This document shows, piece after piece, positions 40,293-49,202 of a stretch of 64,000 bases of DNA. Under the pieces are notes generated by a model. It was given only the letters and a program-made list of their open reading frames with translations. It did no database searches and was not told the DNA's origin. The first letter of the stretch is position 1, and every line of letters starts with the position of its first letter. The stretch lies in assembly GCF_028128765.1 (NCBI RefSeq), contig NZ_LBJG01000080.1:1-64000 (forward strand). The letters are read 5' to 3'. Source of the stretch: Bradyrhizobium sp. CCBAU 51627 (GTDB taxonomy: Bacteria > Pseudomonadota > Alphaproteobacteria > Rhizobiales > Xanthobacteraceae). The position numbers and the translations under genes are program-made.

Positions 40293-41393
40293 TTATTTCT
40301 TCCTTGGATTCTCGCCGATCGCCGGCACGGCGCCGTAGCTGCGCGTCTCGCCGACGATGATCGGCGCCGGCGCGGGATAGCTGACGCGGCCGTTCGGCGT
40401 ATCGACCTCGATGCGGCGCAGATGTGGATGCGTGGTGAGATCGGCCATGGTGTTGACCTCGGCGAACGCAATGTCGGCGTCCGACAGCCGCTTCAACAAC
40501 TCATCACGCGTCATCCTGCCGAAGATGTCCGCGACCGTCTTGTCGGTGAAATCGCGGTTGCGTACGCGTTCCACCATGTTGGCGACGCGAGGGTCTTTGG
40601 GTAGATCGGGCTGGTCCAGCACCTCGGCGCAGAGCGTCTTCCACTCCCGCTCGCTCTGGATCGAGATCAAAATGTCCTTGCCGTCCTTCGAGGTGAAGAC
40701 GCCATAAGGCGCGATCGAGGGGTGACGCAGCCCCATGCGCTTCGGTGGATTGCCGGCTTCCGCATTGAGCAGCGGCACAGTGCACCAGTCCGCCATCACG
40801 TCGAACATGGAGATGCGGATGTCGCAGCCCTTGCCGGTGCGGCCGCGTGCGATCACCGCCTCCAAAATCGCCGCATGCGCGGTCGCGCCGGTCGCGACAT
40901 CGACGATTGACATGCCGACGCGCGAAGCACCATCAGGGTTGCCGGTGATCGAGGCGAGGCCGCTCTCGGCCTGGATCAGGAGATCATAGGCCTTGCGATG
41001 CGCGTAGGGGCCCTCGTCGCCGTAGCCCGTGATCGTGCAAGAGATCAGCTTCGGATAATCCTTCAAGAGCCGCTCACGCGAAAAGCCGAGCTTATCCATC
41101 GAGCCCGGCTTGAGGTTCTGCACCAGCACGTCGGCGCTCGCGATCAGCTCTTCCAGTTCAGTGCGGCCCTCCTTGGTGGCGAGATCGACGACGGCCGACT
41201 GCTTGCCGCGGTTCAGCCAGACGAAATAGCTGCTCTGGCCCTTGGCCGCCGCATCATAACCGCGGGCGAAATCGCCTTCAGGCCGCTCGATCTTGATCAC
41301 CTCGGCGCCGGCATCGGCGAGGCGCGAGGTGCAGAACGGCGCCGCCACCGCCTGCTCGACTGCAATCACCCTGATCCCGTCAAGTGCTCCCAT
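40293..41393 (-). CDS. CoA transferase, CaiB/BaiF family (mesaconyl-CoA transferase-like)
   Basis: A 366-residue family III CoA transferase: start LDGIRVIAVEQAVAAPFCTS, then AEVIKIERPEGDFARGYD, RGKQSAVVDLATKEG and TGYGDEGPYAHRKAYDLLIQ with catalytic Asp in KAYDLLIQAESG. The mix with the adjacent hydratase resembles the Mct/Meh pair of the 3-hydroxypropionate bicycle and the itaconate-type operons of proteobacteria. It lies 10 bases after the acyl-CoA dehydrogenase gene, so one transcript is likely. Substrate could be mesaconate, itaconate or another dicarboxylate. Confidence 0.9.
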   Translation of the reverse strand: MGALDGIRVIAVEQAVAAPFCTSRLADAGAEVIKIERPEGDFARGYDAAAKGQSSYFVWLNRGKQSAVVDLATKEGRTELEELIASADVLVQNLKPGSMDKLGFSRERLLKDYPKLISCTITGYGDEGPYAHRKAYDLLIQAESGLASITGNPDGASRVGMSIVDVATGATAHAAILEAVIARGRTGKGCDIRISMFDVMADWCTVPLLNAEAGNPPKRMGLRHPSIAPYGVFTSKDGKDILISIQSEREWKTLCAEVLDQPDLPKDPRVANMVERVRNRDFTDKTVADIFGRMTRDELLKRLSDADIAFAEVNTMADLTTHPHLRRIEVDTPNGRVSYPAPAPIIVGETRSYGAVPAIGENPRKK

Positions 41394-41402
41394 GATGCGA
41401 CC

Positions 41403-42572
41403 TCAGTATGAGCGGGGCATGCCGAGCACGTGCTCGGCGACGAAGGAGAGCACGAGGTTGGTCGAGATCGGCGCCACCTGGTAAAGGCGCGTCTCGCGGA
41501 ATTTGCGCTCGACGTCGTATTCCTCGGCGAAGCCGAAGCCGCCATGGGTCTGGATGCACGCGTTCGCCGCTTCCCAGGACGCATCCGCCGCCAGCATCTT
41601 GGCCATGTTGGCCTCCGCGCCGCAGCCGAGTCCGGCCTCGTATTTGCGCGTCGCTTCCTTCACCATCAGCTCGGCCGCGCGCATCGAGGCATAGGCTTTG
41701 GCGATCGGGAACTGAATGCCCTGGTTCTGGCCGATCGGCCGGCCGAACACGCTGCGCTCCTTGGCATAGTTGGTGGCCTTGGCGATGAACCATTTGGCGT
41801 CGCCGATGCATTCCGCCGCGATCAAAATGCGCTCGGCATTCATGCCGGAGAGGATGTAGCGAAAGCCCTTGCCTTCCTCGCCGATCAGGTTCTCCGCCGG
41901 CACCTTCATGTCGGTAAAGAACACTTCGGTCGTGGCGTGATTCATCATGGTGCGGATCGGTCGGATCTCGAGGCCGTTGTTCCTGGCCTCGCGCATGTCG
42001 ACGATGAATACGGACAAGCCATCGGTGCGCTTCTTGGCCTGCTCCTTCGGCGTGGTGCGGGCCAGCAGCACCATCAGATCGGAATGCTCGGCGCGGCTGG
42101 TCCAGATCTTCTGGCCGTTGACGATGTAGCTGTCGTTGCCTTCCTTGCGCGCAAAGGTCTTCAGCGAAGACGTGTCCGTGCCGCTGGTCGGCTCGGTGAC
42201 GCCGAAGGCCTGCAGCCGCAACTCGCCGCTCGCGATCTTCGGCAGATATTTGGCTTTCTGCTCGGCATTGCCGTGCCGCAGCACGGTGCCCATCGTGTAC
42301 ATCTGGGCGTGGCAGCCGCCGCCGTTGCAGCCTGCGCGCTGGATTTCTTCAAGGATCGCCGCGGCGGCCGACAGCTTCAGTCCCGCGCCGCCATATTCTT
42401 CCGGGATCAGCACCGAGAGATAGCCGGCCTCCGTCAGCGCATCGACGAACGCCTTGGGGTAGGCCATCTCGCGATCGAGCTTGCGCCAATATTCGCCGGG
42501 AAACTGCGCGCAGAGCTTTGCGACGGCTTCGCGGATGTCGGCGTAATCTTCGCTGTGGTGGTCTTCACTCAT
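41403..42572 (-). CDS. Acyl-CoA dehydrogenase
   Basis: A 389-residue acyl-CoA dehydrogenase with the FAD/substrate signature AFGVTEPTSGTDTSSLKTFA near residue 125-145, EEGKGFRYILSGMNAERILI, and C-terminal IQTHGGFGFAEEYDVERKFR. The catalytic acid cannot be placed surely by eye. It is first gene of the acyl-CoA dehydrogenase/CoA transferase/hydratase operon on the minus strand and is divergent from a LysR regulator gene 125 bases away, which probably controls it. Expected reaction: desaturation of the acyl-CoA made by the transferase. Confidence 0.92.
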   Translation of the reverse strand: MSEDHHSEDYADIREAVAKLCAQFPGEYWRKLDREMAYPKAFVDALTEAGYLSVLIPEEYGGAGLKLSAAAAILEEIQRAGCNGGGCHAQMYTMGTVLRHGNAEQKAKYLPKIASGELRLQAFGVTEPTSGTDTSSLKTFARKEGNDSYIVNGQKIWTSRAEHSDLMVLLARTTPKEQAKKRTDGLSVFIVDMREARNNGLEIRPIRTMMNHATTEVFFTDMKVPAENLIGEEGKGFRYILSGMNAERILIAAECIGDAKWFIAKATNYAKERSVFGRPIGQNQGIQFPIAKAYASMRAAELMVKEATRKYEAGLGCGAEANMAKMLAADASWEAANACIQTHGGFGFAEEYDVERKFRETRLYQVAPISTNLVLSFVAEHVLGMPRSY

Positions 42573-42646
42573 GGCGTTTCCTGTTCGTAGCGGCAGTTAA
42601 GATAACGCCGGCCGATCCTCTGGCGTTGTGAAAACATCGCCAGCCC

Positions 42647-42673
42647 CCTATGCTCATTTGCTATAGCGTATGG
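42647..42673. promoter_or_regulatory. Candidate LysR binding site
   Basis: Imperfect palindrome CCTATGCT...AGCGTATGG in the gap between the divergent acyl-CoA dehydrogenase and LysR genes, 25 bases before the LysR start. It fits the spacing of a T-N11-A-type LysR box but has a mismatch and one extra base. Confidence 0.35.
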
Positions 42674-42697
42674 AGTAGCCTTCCAGGATTGGCAAGC

Positions 42698-43618
42698 ATG
42701 GATTTCCGGCAGCTCAGGACCTTCAGTTGCGTGGCGGAGCTCGGCAGCCTCTCCAAGGCGTCCGACACGCTGCGCGTGGCGCAGCCGGCGCTGTCCAGGC
42801 AGATCAAGCTCCTGGAACACGAGCTGCGCACCGAATTGTTCACACGCAACGGCCGCGGCATGGTGCTCACGGAGGCGGGACGCCTGCTGCTGGCGCGCAC
42901 CTCCGGCATCGTGCGGCAGATCGACCAGATCCGCGACGACATCCAGTCGGCCAAGGGTCCGCCGTCGGGCCAGGTCGTGCTCGGCCTGGTTCCGACGGTG
43001 AGCTGCGTGCTGTCGGCGCGCTTTGCGCGGCGCTGTGTCGAGAAGTTTCCCGGCATCTCTCTGCGCATCGTCGAGAGCTACAGCGGCCATCTCGTCGAAT
43101 GGCTGCATCGGGGCGAGATGGATCTCGCCATCCTCTACGGCCGCTCCGCGGATCTGCATCTCAACGTCGAGAGCCTCGGTCGTGACAATATCGTCGCGGT
43201 CGGCCCGCGCGGCTGCGGCCTCGCGCGCAAGAAGAGCGTCGATGTCGGCTGGCTGTTGCGGCAGAGGCTGGTGTTGCCCAGTCATTCCCACGGCCTCCGC
43301 GCGCTGATCGAGCACGCGGCCGCCCAGCGCAAGATCAAGCTCAACGTCCAGCTGGAGGCGGATTCGTTTCGCGTGCTGACCAGCCTCGTCGAGGAGGGGC
43401 TCGGTTTTGCGCTGCTGCCGCCCTCGTCGGTCCGCGGCGAGGTCGCGGACGGCCGGCTGGAGACCGCACCCGTCTCCAAGCCGATGACACGCGAGCTCAT
43501 TTTCGCCTCTCCGATCGATCGCCCGGCCTCGACGGCCTCGCTCGCCATCACCGCGCTCCTGCGCGAGGAAGTCGCCGCCTGCCGCAAGGACGGGGTGTGG
43601 GACATCAGGCTGAGTTAG
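42698..43618 (+). CDS. LysR-family transcriptional regulator
   Basis: A 306-residue LysR protein: N-terminal winged HTH (1-60: MDFRQLRTFSCVAELGSLSK, ASDTLRVAQPALSRQIKLLE) and a type 2 periplasmic-binding-like effector domain (about 92-300). ATG at 42698 with AGGA before it gives the family start, and an upstream ATG at 42650 adds nonfamily residues. It is divergent from, and probably regulates, the acyl-CoA dehydrogenase/CoA transferase/hydratase operon, with a small acyl or organic-acid effector (inference). Confidence 0.93.
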   Translation: MDFRQLRTFSCVAELGSLSKASDTLRVAQPALSRQIKLLEHELRTELFTRNGRGMVLTEAGRLLLARTSGIVRQIDQIRDDIQSAKGPPSGQVVLGLVPTVSCVLSARFARRCVEKFPGISLRIVESYSGHLVEWLHRGEMDLAILYGRSADLHLNVESLGRDNIVAVGPRGCGLARKKSVDVGWLLRQRLVLPSHSHGLRALIEHAAAQRKIKLNVQLEADSFRVLTSLVEEGLGFALLPPSSVRGEVADGRLETAPVSKPMTRELIFASPIDRPASTASLAITALLREEVAACRKDGVWDIRLS

Positions 43619-43704
43619 AACAGCTTCGCGCCGTCTTGCCTTCGCATCTGGTGCGACCTGTCATGCCGAAATTTTATAGCTGAAGTCGCCGACATGCCGC
43701 TCTC

Positions 43705-43857
43705 GTGCCCCGGACGCAGCGCAGCACGTCCGGCGATGCGAAGCATCGTCCGGAGTGATGCGCTGCAGAGCCGGGGGCCCATGTCGCAGCAAGGCCGTTG
43801 CTTGCTGGGTCCCGGCTCAGCGCCGCACCGCTATGCGCTGCGTCGCGTCCGGGACAC
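43705..43857. repeat. Intergenic palindromic repeat, family R4
   Basis: Ends are near-complements: GTGCCCCGGACGC at the left and GCGTCCGGGACAC at the right (one mismatch), with GTCCGGCGATGCGAAGCATC and GGGTCCCGGCTCAGCGCCGC inside. It fills most of the 282-base gap between the LysR gene and the first P450 gene; no gene is supported there. Confidence 0.7.
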
Positions 43858-43900
43858 GCGCGAACAAGCTGCCGTCACTTGCAATGACCGAAGATAGAGC

Positions 43901-45175
43901 TCAGGCCGCAATCCGCACCGGCAGCGATTCATATCCCTTGATGAAGCTGGAATAGATCCGTTTGGGCTCGCCGACCACCTCGATGCGGTCGAACCGCTTC
44001 AGCATCTCCTCCCAGACGATGCGGAGCTGCAGTTCCGCCAGCCGCATGCCGACGCAGCGATGGATACCGAAGCCGAAGGAGAGGTGCGTGCGAGGGCGCG
44101 GGCGGTCGATGATGAAGTCGTTCGGCCGCTCGAACATCTCCTCGTCGCGATTGCCCGAGACGTACCACATCACGACGCGGTCGCCCTTCTTGATATGCTT
44201 GCCGCCGATCTCGGTGTCGGCAAGCGCGGTGCGCCGCATATGGGCCAACGGTGTCTGCCAGCGGATCACCTCGGGGACCATCGAGTCGATCAGATCGGGG
44301 TTTGCGCGCAGCTTGTCGTATTGGTCCGGGTTCTCGTTCAGCGCCAGCACCGAGCCGGTCATGGTGTTGCGGGTGGTGTCATTGCCGCCGACGATGAGCA
44401 GGATGATGTTGCCCATGAGATTGTCGGGGTCCATGTGGCGCGTCGCCGGATTGTGCGCCATCAGCGACAGCAAATCGTTGCGCGGTCCGGAGTTGACGCG
44501 TTCGTTCCACAGCTTCGACATGTAAGCGTAGCACTCGTCCATCTCGCGGCGGCGCTCTTCGGCACTTGCGACGATGCCGCTCTTGGGCAGCGCGGTCGAG
44601 ACGTCGGACCAGCGCGTCAGCTTGCGCCGCTCCTCCCAGGGGAAGTCGAACAGGGTCGCCAGCATCTGCGTCGTCAGCTCGATCGAGACGCGCTCGACGA
44701 AGTTGAAGGTCTCGTTGCGCGGCAGATCGTCCAGCACGGTCTGCGAGCGCTGGCGGATCAGCTTTGCCAGCTCGTCCAGATGGGTCGGCGTGAACATCGG
44801 CGACACCGTCTTGCGCTGCGCCGAATGCTTGGGCTGGTCCATCGCGATGAAGCTCGGCCAGTCATAGCCCTCCGGCACGTCGCGGATCGAGATGCCGCCG
44901 AGCGTGGAGTCCGAGGAGAAGACGCCGTGATTGGTGTCGACATGCATGATGTCGTTGTACTTCACCACCGACCAGTAGGGGGCGATCGGCGCGTTGGTGC
45001 AGTAATGCACCGGCTCTTCCTTGCGCAGCCGCTCGAACCAGGGCCACAGCGTGTCGTCCTGGAATAGCCGGGGCGCGCCGGGGTGGAATTGTGCCAGCGG
45101 CGTCGCATAGGCCTCCTCGCGGGCCCTGCGCATGCGTTCGGCCCTGTCCACTTTCACCGGCGCTTGGAAGTTCAT
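43901..45175 (-). CDS. Cytochrome P450, CYP153-like (first of tandem pair)
   Basis: A 424-residue soluble P450. I-helix oxygen-activation motif GGNDTTRNTM, K-helix ExxR in PEVIRWQTPLAHMRRT, and the heme-thiolate loop FGFGIHRCVGMRLAE (Cys near residue 373). These loops match CYP153 enzymes, which hydroxylate alkanes, fatty acids or terpenes at the terminal carbon, from memory. ATG at 45175 gives the family start; the frame is open further upstream through an R3 repeat. Very similar to the P450 just upstream, so a duplication. No ferredoxin or ferredoxin reductase gene is adjacent. Confidence 0.88.
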   Translation of the reverse strand: MNFQAPVKVDRAERMRRAREEAYATPLAQFHPGAPRLFQDDTLWPWFERLRKEEPVHYCTNAPIAPYWSVVKYNDIMHVDTNHGVFSSDSTLGGISIRDVPEGYDWPSFIAMDQPKHSAQRKTVSPMFTPTHLDELAKLIRQRSQTVLDDLPRNETFNFVERVSIELTTQMLATLFDFPWEERRKLTRWSDVSTALPKSGIVASAEERRREMDECYAYMSKLWNERVNSGPRNDLLSLMAHNPATRHMDPDNLMGNIILLIVGGNDTTRNTMTGSVLALNENPDQYDKLRANPDLIDSMVPEVIRWQTPLAHMRRTALADTEIGGKHIKKGDRVVMWYVSGNRDEEMFERPNDFIIDRPRPRTHLSFGFGIHRCVGMRLAELQLRIVWEEMLKRFDRIEVVGEPKRIYSSFIKGYESLPVRIAA

Positions 45176-45198
45176 GGTTGTGGCTCCAGTTGGCTGTT

Positions 45199-45328
45199 TA
45201 AGCTCTCCCGCTTGCTTGCGGGAGAGGTTGGCGCGGAGCGCCGGGTGAGGGTTTTCTCCTCTTGGGGACTGTCCCGTCGCGGAGATACCCTCTCCCCGAC
45301 CCTCTCCCCCAAGCGGGAGAGGGGGGTG
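45199..45328. repeat. Intergenic palindromic repeat, family R3
   Basis: CTCTCCCGCTTGCTTGCGGG at the left, GGTTGGCGCGGAGCGCCGGG inside and CTCTCCCCCAAGCGGGAGAG at the right. It lies in the 182-base gap between the two P450 genes, upstream of the downstream one. Confidence 0.8.
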
Positions 45329-45357
45329 CAGCATCGTCGTGGGCGTATAGCTCGAAC

Positions 45358-46623
45358 TCACGCCGCAATCTTAACCGGCAAGGTTTCAAGACCCTTTACA
45401 AAGCTGGAATACACCCGCTTTGGCTCGCCGACCACGTCGATATGGTCGAACCGCTTCAGGATCTCCTCCCAGATAATCTTGAGCTGCAGTTCGGCAAGCC
45501 TGAGGCCCACGCAGCGGTGGATGCCGAAGCCGAAGGACAGGTGCGTGCGCGGGCGGACGCGGTCGATGATGAAGTCGTAGGGCTTCTCGATCACCTCCTC
45601 GTCGCGGTTGCCCGAGACGTACCACATCACGACCTTGTCACCTTTCTTGATCTGCTTGCCGCGGAACTCGAAATCGGAAAGCGCGGTGCGGCGCATATGC
45701 GCGAGCGGCGTCTGCCAGCGGATCACCTCCGGCACGAAGCTGTCGAGCAGATCGGGGTTCTCGCGCAGCTTGCGGTATTGATCCGGATGCTGGCTCAGCG
45801 CGAGAAGCGAGCCGGACATGGTGTTGCGCGTGGTATCGTTGCCGCCGACGATCAAAAGCACGAGATTGCCGAGGAAGTTCTTCGCATCCATGTCGCGGGT
45901 CGCGGCGCCGTGCGCCATCATCGACAGCAGGTCGCTCTTCGGCGGCTGCGCGATGCGTTCCTTCCACAGGCGCGAGAAATACTGCGCGCACTCGGCCAGC
46001 TCGGCCTGCCGCTCGTCCTCGGTGGCAACGAGTCCGTCCGGCCCGGGAAGCGTGGTCGCGATGTCCGACCAGCGCGTCAGCTTGCGACGGTCTTCCCAGG
46101 GGAAATCGAACAGCACCGCGAGCATCTGGGTGGTGAGCTCGATCGAGACCTGGTCGACCCAGTCGAACACCTCGCCGCGAGGCAGATGGTCCAGGCACTC
46201 GGCCGAGCGCTTGCGGATGTTGACGGCGAGATTATCCAGATGCGTCGGCGTGAACATCGGCGCCACGGTCTTGCGCTGCGCGGCATGGCGCGGCGGATCC
46301 ATCGAGATGAAGCTCTCGCGGCGCAGGTCGGGATCGATGTCACGGATGGTGATGCCGCCGAGCGAGGAGGCCGAGGAGAACACCGAATGGTTGGTCTCGA
46401 TCTCCATGATGTCGTTGTAGCGCGTCACTGACCAGTACGGCCCGAACATCGAATCTTTGCAATAGTGCACGGGATCGTCGCGGCGCAGCCGGTCGAAATA
46501 GGGCCAGAACGTATCGGTCCTGAACAGCTCAGGGTCGCCGGGATCGAATTGCTCCAGCGGTAGTGACGATGCGCGCGCACGCAATTCGTCGAGCTTGGCC
46601 GCGCTCTCGATGGTCCCATGCAT
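45358..46623 (-). CDS. Cytochrome P450, CYP153-like (second of tandem pair)
   Basis: A 421-residue P450 closely related to its downstream neighbour: same I-helix (GGNDTTRNTMSG), ExxR (EVIRWQTPLAHMRRT) and heme loop (FGFGIHRCVGLRLAELQLKI, Cys near 370). ATG at 46623 follows GGGAGGAC. It is the first gene of the pair on the minus strand. The N-terminal 35 residues differ, including LEQFDPGDPELFRTDTFWPY. Terminal hydroxylation of alkanes or fatty acids is the expected type of reaction (inference from family). Electron partners must lie elsewhere. Confidence 0.88.
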   Translation of the reverse strand: MHGTIESAAKLDELRARASSLPLEQFDPGDPELFRTDTFWPYFDRLRRDDPVHYCKDSMFGPYWSVTRYNDIMEIETNHSVFSSASSLGGITIRDIDPDLRRESFISMDPPRHAAQRKTVAPMFTPTHLDNLAVNIRKRSAECLDHLPRGEVFDWVDQVSIELTTQMLAVLFDFPWEDRRKLTRWSDIATTLPGPDGLVATEDERQAELAECAQYFSRLWKERIAQPPKSDLLSMMAHGAATRDMDAKNFLGNLVLLIVGGNDTTRNTMSGSLLALSQHPDQYRKLRENPDLLDSFVPEVIRWQTPLAHMRRTALSDFEFRGKQIKKGDKVVMWYVSGNRDEEVIEKPYDFIIDRVRPRTHLSFGFGIHRCVGLRLAELQLKIIWEEILKRFDHIDVVGEPKRVYSSFVKGLETLPVKIAA

Positions 46624-46937
46624 GACCGTCCTCCCTTGCATGCCCGCGCGCTTATTTATGAATTCTGCGCCGCGGTATTTGAATCACAATTACAACGCGT
46701 TACGTGCTCCGGAGCAAGCGGCAGTTTTGCCGCAAGTAAGGATGCGCAGCCCGGATTCGCTTCGCTCCGTCCGGGCTACCTGACATTCACAGCGTGATCC
46801 CGAACACGCCCGTGCCACCGCATTCGTGCGAGAAATCGACGGGAATCCAGGTAAATCGAACCCCGCGATCTTGGGGATCGACTAACCTTTTGATCTATAG
46901 TTTGATCGCATCAGGTCCGCATCCCGAGGTTGCCGCC
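46624..46937. other. Promoter gap between P450 and DUF898 genes, with short repeat
   Basis: No gene is supported. It holds AT-richer DNA next to the P450 start (46655-46735: TTTATGAATTCTGCG, then TTACAACGCG) likely to carry its promoter, and a small inverted repeat AGCCCGGA...TCCGGGCT at 46748-46777. The DUF898 start lies at the right end. Confidence 0.6.
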
Positions 46938-48080
46938 GTGAACGACATGCAATGGACGCCCATCGGCTCCGAACCGTTACCGCCACCGCTGCCGCCCACG
47001 CGGGTCGATTTCACCGGCGAGCGCTCGGTGTTCCGCAGGATGGTCAGCAAGGGCGCCCTGCTGGAGCTCGTCACCTTCGGTTTCTACCGGTTCTGGCTGG
47101 TCACCGACATTCGCCGTCATCTGTGGTCGAACACCGCGATCGACGGTGATGCCGCCGAATATACCGGACGCGGCAAGGAGCTTTTGATCGGCTTCCTGTT
47201 CGCACTCGCGATCCTGGTACCGATCTATCTCGCCTATTTCCTCGTCGGCATCGAGTTCGAGCGCTGGAAGGGTTTTGCCTCGACGCCGCTGTTCATCGCG
47301 TTCTACGCCTTTGGCCAGTTCGCGATCTTCCGCGCGCGGCGTTATCGGCTGACGCGCACGGTGTGGCGCGGCGTGCGCTTCTGGATGGACGGCTCCGGCT
47401 GGGCCTATTCGTTCCGCGCGATGGCCTGGGGCCTCCTGGTGTTCCTCACCCTCGGCCTGGCGCTGCCGTGGCGGCAGGCCTCGCTGGAGCGCTACAAGAT
47501 GCAGCACACCCATTTCGGCGATCTGCAAGGCGATTTCGCCGGCGACGGCTGGGAGTTCTTCAAGCGCGCCTGGTGGCTCTGGCTGCTCAGTCCGGTCGCG
47601 ATGGTGATCTTCCCGCTCGCGCCGTTCTTCTACGCCGAGTTCAAGGCGCGCGAGTGGCGTTGGTGGCTCGAGGGCATCCGCATCGGCGACGTGAGCGTGT
47701 CCTCGGAGTTGCCGCACAACGCATTCTACGGCCTCTATTGGAAAGTAATCGGCTGGTGGCTGCTGCTGAGCGGGCTGTTCGGGCTTTACATTGCCGGTGC
47801 GGTCGGGTTGGTCGCGGCCACCGATGGGGCGCCCACCGGGCCCGACGCGATCGTGCGGAGCATTCCGCTGCTGTCCGCGATGGTGATCGGCTATCTTGCC
47901 GCGGTGCTCGCGCTCAACGTCGTCCTGCGCGTGTATCTCCAGCATGATATGTGGGTAAAGGCGCTCGAGACGCTCAAGGTGCATGACATCGGCGCGGCAG
48001 CGGACGTGGAGGGACGGGGCGATCTCGCCAGCGCACTTGGCGAAGGCTTTGCCGATGGGCTCGATGTCGCAGGATTTTAG
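46938..48080 (+). CDS. DUF898 (YjgN-type) membrane protein
   Basis: A 380-residue protein with about six hydrophobic segments (LLIGFLFALAILVPIYLAYF; FIAFYAFGQFAIF; WAYSFRAMAWGLLVFLTLGL; WWLWLLSPVAMVIFPLAPFF; VIGWWLLLSGLFGLYIAGAV; LLSAMVIGYLAAVLALNV). It has the DUF898 signatures FTGERSVFRRMVSKGALLEL, YRFWLVTDIRRHLW and YRLTRTVWRGVRF. Function is unknown. I used GTG at 46938 after CGAGG, giving VNDMQWTPIG; an upstream frame from 46794 has no family sequence. The next gene, an M48 peptidase, begins 3 bases after the stop, so they form an operon. Confidence 0.9.
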   Translation: MNDMQWTPIGSEPLPPPLPPTRVDFTGERSVFRRMVSKGALLELVTFGFYRFWLVTDIRRHLWSNTAIDGDAAEYTGRGKELLIGFLFALAILVPIYLAYFLVGIEFERWKGFASTPLFIAFYAFGQFAIFRARRYRLTRTVWRGVRFWMDGSGWAYSFRAMAWGLLVFLTLGLALPWRQASLERYKMQHTHFGDLQGDFAGDGWEFFKRAWWLWLLSPVAMVIFPLAPFFYAEFKAREWRWWLEGIRIGDVSVSSELPHNAFYGLYWKVIGWWLLLSGLFGLYIAGAVGLVAATDGAPTGPDAIVRSIPLLSAMVIGYLAAVLALNVVLRVYLQHDMWVKALETLKVHDIGAAADVEGRGDLASALGEGFADGLDVAGF

Positions 48081-48083
48081 ATC

Positions 48084-49190
48084 GTGACCGACACACCAGT
48101 CGAGACGGCGACAGAGAGTGCAAAGCCGACCATCTTCTACGACGGCGTATCGAGCCGCAGGCGTCAGGTCACGCTGACGCTGGGTGATGCGCTCGAGCTC
48201 GTTGAGGAGGGCAGGGCGCCGGTTCGCTGGGCCTATGACGATATCCGTCGCGCCGACAGTCCGGCCAGTGTCCTGCGGCTCGCCTCGACCTCTGCGCCGC
48301 CCTTGGCGCGGCTCGAGATCCGGGACCTGGCGCTCGCCACCGCAGTGACTGCCCGCTGCGTCCGGCTCGACGAGCATCAGACCACGCGCCGCGGTGTCGC
48401 GAAAATCGTCGGCTGGTCGGTAGCAGCCGCCATCTCGATCGTCTGCGTCGTGCTGTTTGGCGTTCCGCTCGCCGCCGACCGCCTTGCGCCCCTGGTACCG
48501 AAGCCGATCGAGCGGCGCATCGGCGATGCATCCGAGGTGCAGGTGAAAACGATCTTCCGCGGCGGGGTTTGCAACGACGCAGCCGGTCAGACGGCGTTCC
48601 GCAAGCTCGTCAACCGTCTGCGCGAGGCCGCCGGCCTCGACGACGATTCCATGACATCAGGTGTGCTGCGAACCCCGGTGCCGAATGCATTCGCGCTGCC
48701 GGGTGGGAAGGTCTACCTGTTGAGCGGCCTGCTCGACAAGGCCGAAAGTCCCGACGAGCTCGCCGGCATCCTCGCCCACGAGCTCGGCCACCTCAAGCAT
48801 CACGACAACATGCGCGGCCTGATCTACAACGGCGGCACCTCGTTCCTGATCGGTCTGTTGTTCGGTGACGTCACCGGCTCTTCCGCCGTGATCTTCGCCT
48901 CGCGAAGCGTCGTCGAGGCCTCCTATTCGCGCGAGGCGGAGACCAACGCCGATACTTTCGCGATCGAGATCATGCATGCACTCGGCCGCTCGCCGAAGCC
49001 TGCGGCCGAATTGATGTTCCGCATCACTGGAAAGGAGGGCGGCTCGAGCTTCGCGACGATCCTGGCAAGCCATCCGCTGACCGAGGATCGCCTCGCCCGC
49101 ATGACGAAGGAAGATCGCCCCGCCAGCGGTCCGCCGCTGCTAACGGACAAGGAGTGGGAGGCGCTGAAGAGCATCTGCGGGAAGATTTGA
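48084..49190 (+). CDS. M48-family zinc metallopeptidase
   Basis: A 368-residue membrane-anchored protease: N-terminal soluble part, one membrane helix (about 107-128), and the periplasm-facing or membrane-adjacent peptidase domain with HELGH (232-236) and the third ligand E285 (SREAETNAD). It lies 3 bases downstream of the DUF898 gene; the pair is a known arrangement in proteobacteria, and suggests the peptidase acts on or with the membrane protein (inference). GTG start. Length and motifs match BepA/LoiP-type M48 peptidases, without their TPR region. Confidence 0.92.
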   Translation: MTDTPVETATESAKPTIFYDGVSSRRRQVTLTLGDALELVEEGRAPVRWAYDDIRRADSPASVLRLASTSAPPLARLEIRDLALATAVTARCVRLDEHQTTRRGVAKIVGWSVAAAISIVCVVLFGVPLAADRLAPLVPKPIERRIGDASEVQVKTIFRGGVCNDAAGQTAFRKLVNRLREAAGLDDDSMTSGVLRTPVPNAFALPGGKVYLLSGLLDKAESPDELAGILAHELGHLKHHDNMRGLIYNGGTSFLIGLLFGDVTGSSAVIFASRSVVEASYSREAETNADTFAIEIMHALGRSPKPAAELMFRITGKEGGSSFATILASHPLTEDRLARMTKEDRPASGPPLLTDKEWEALKSICGKI

Positions 49191-49202
49191 GCGTCGGCGC
49201 CG

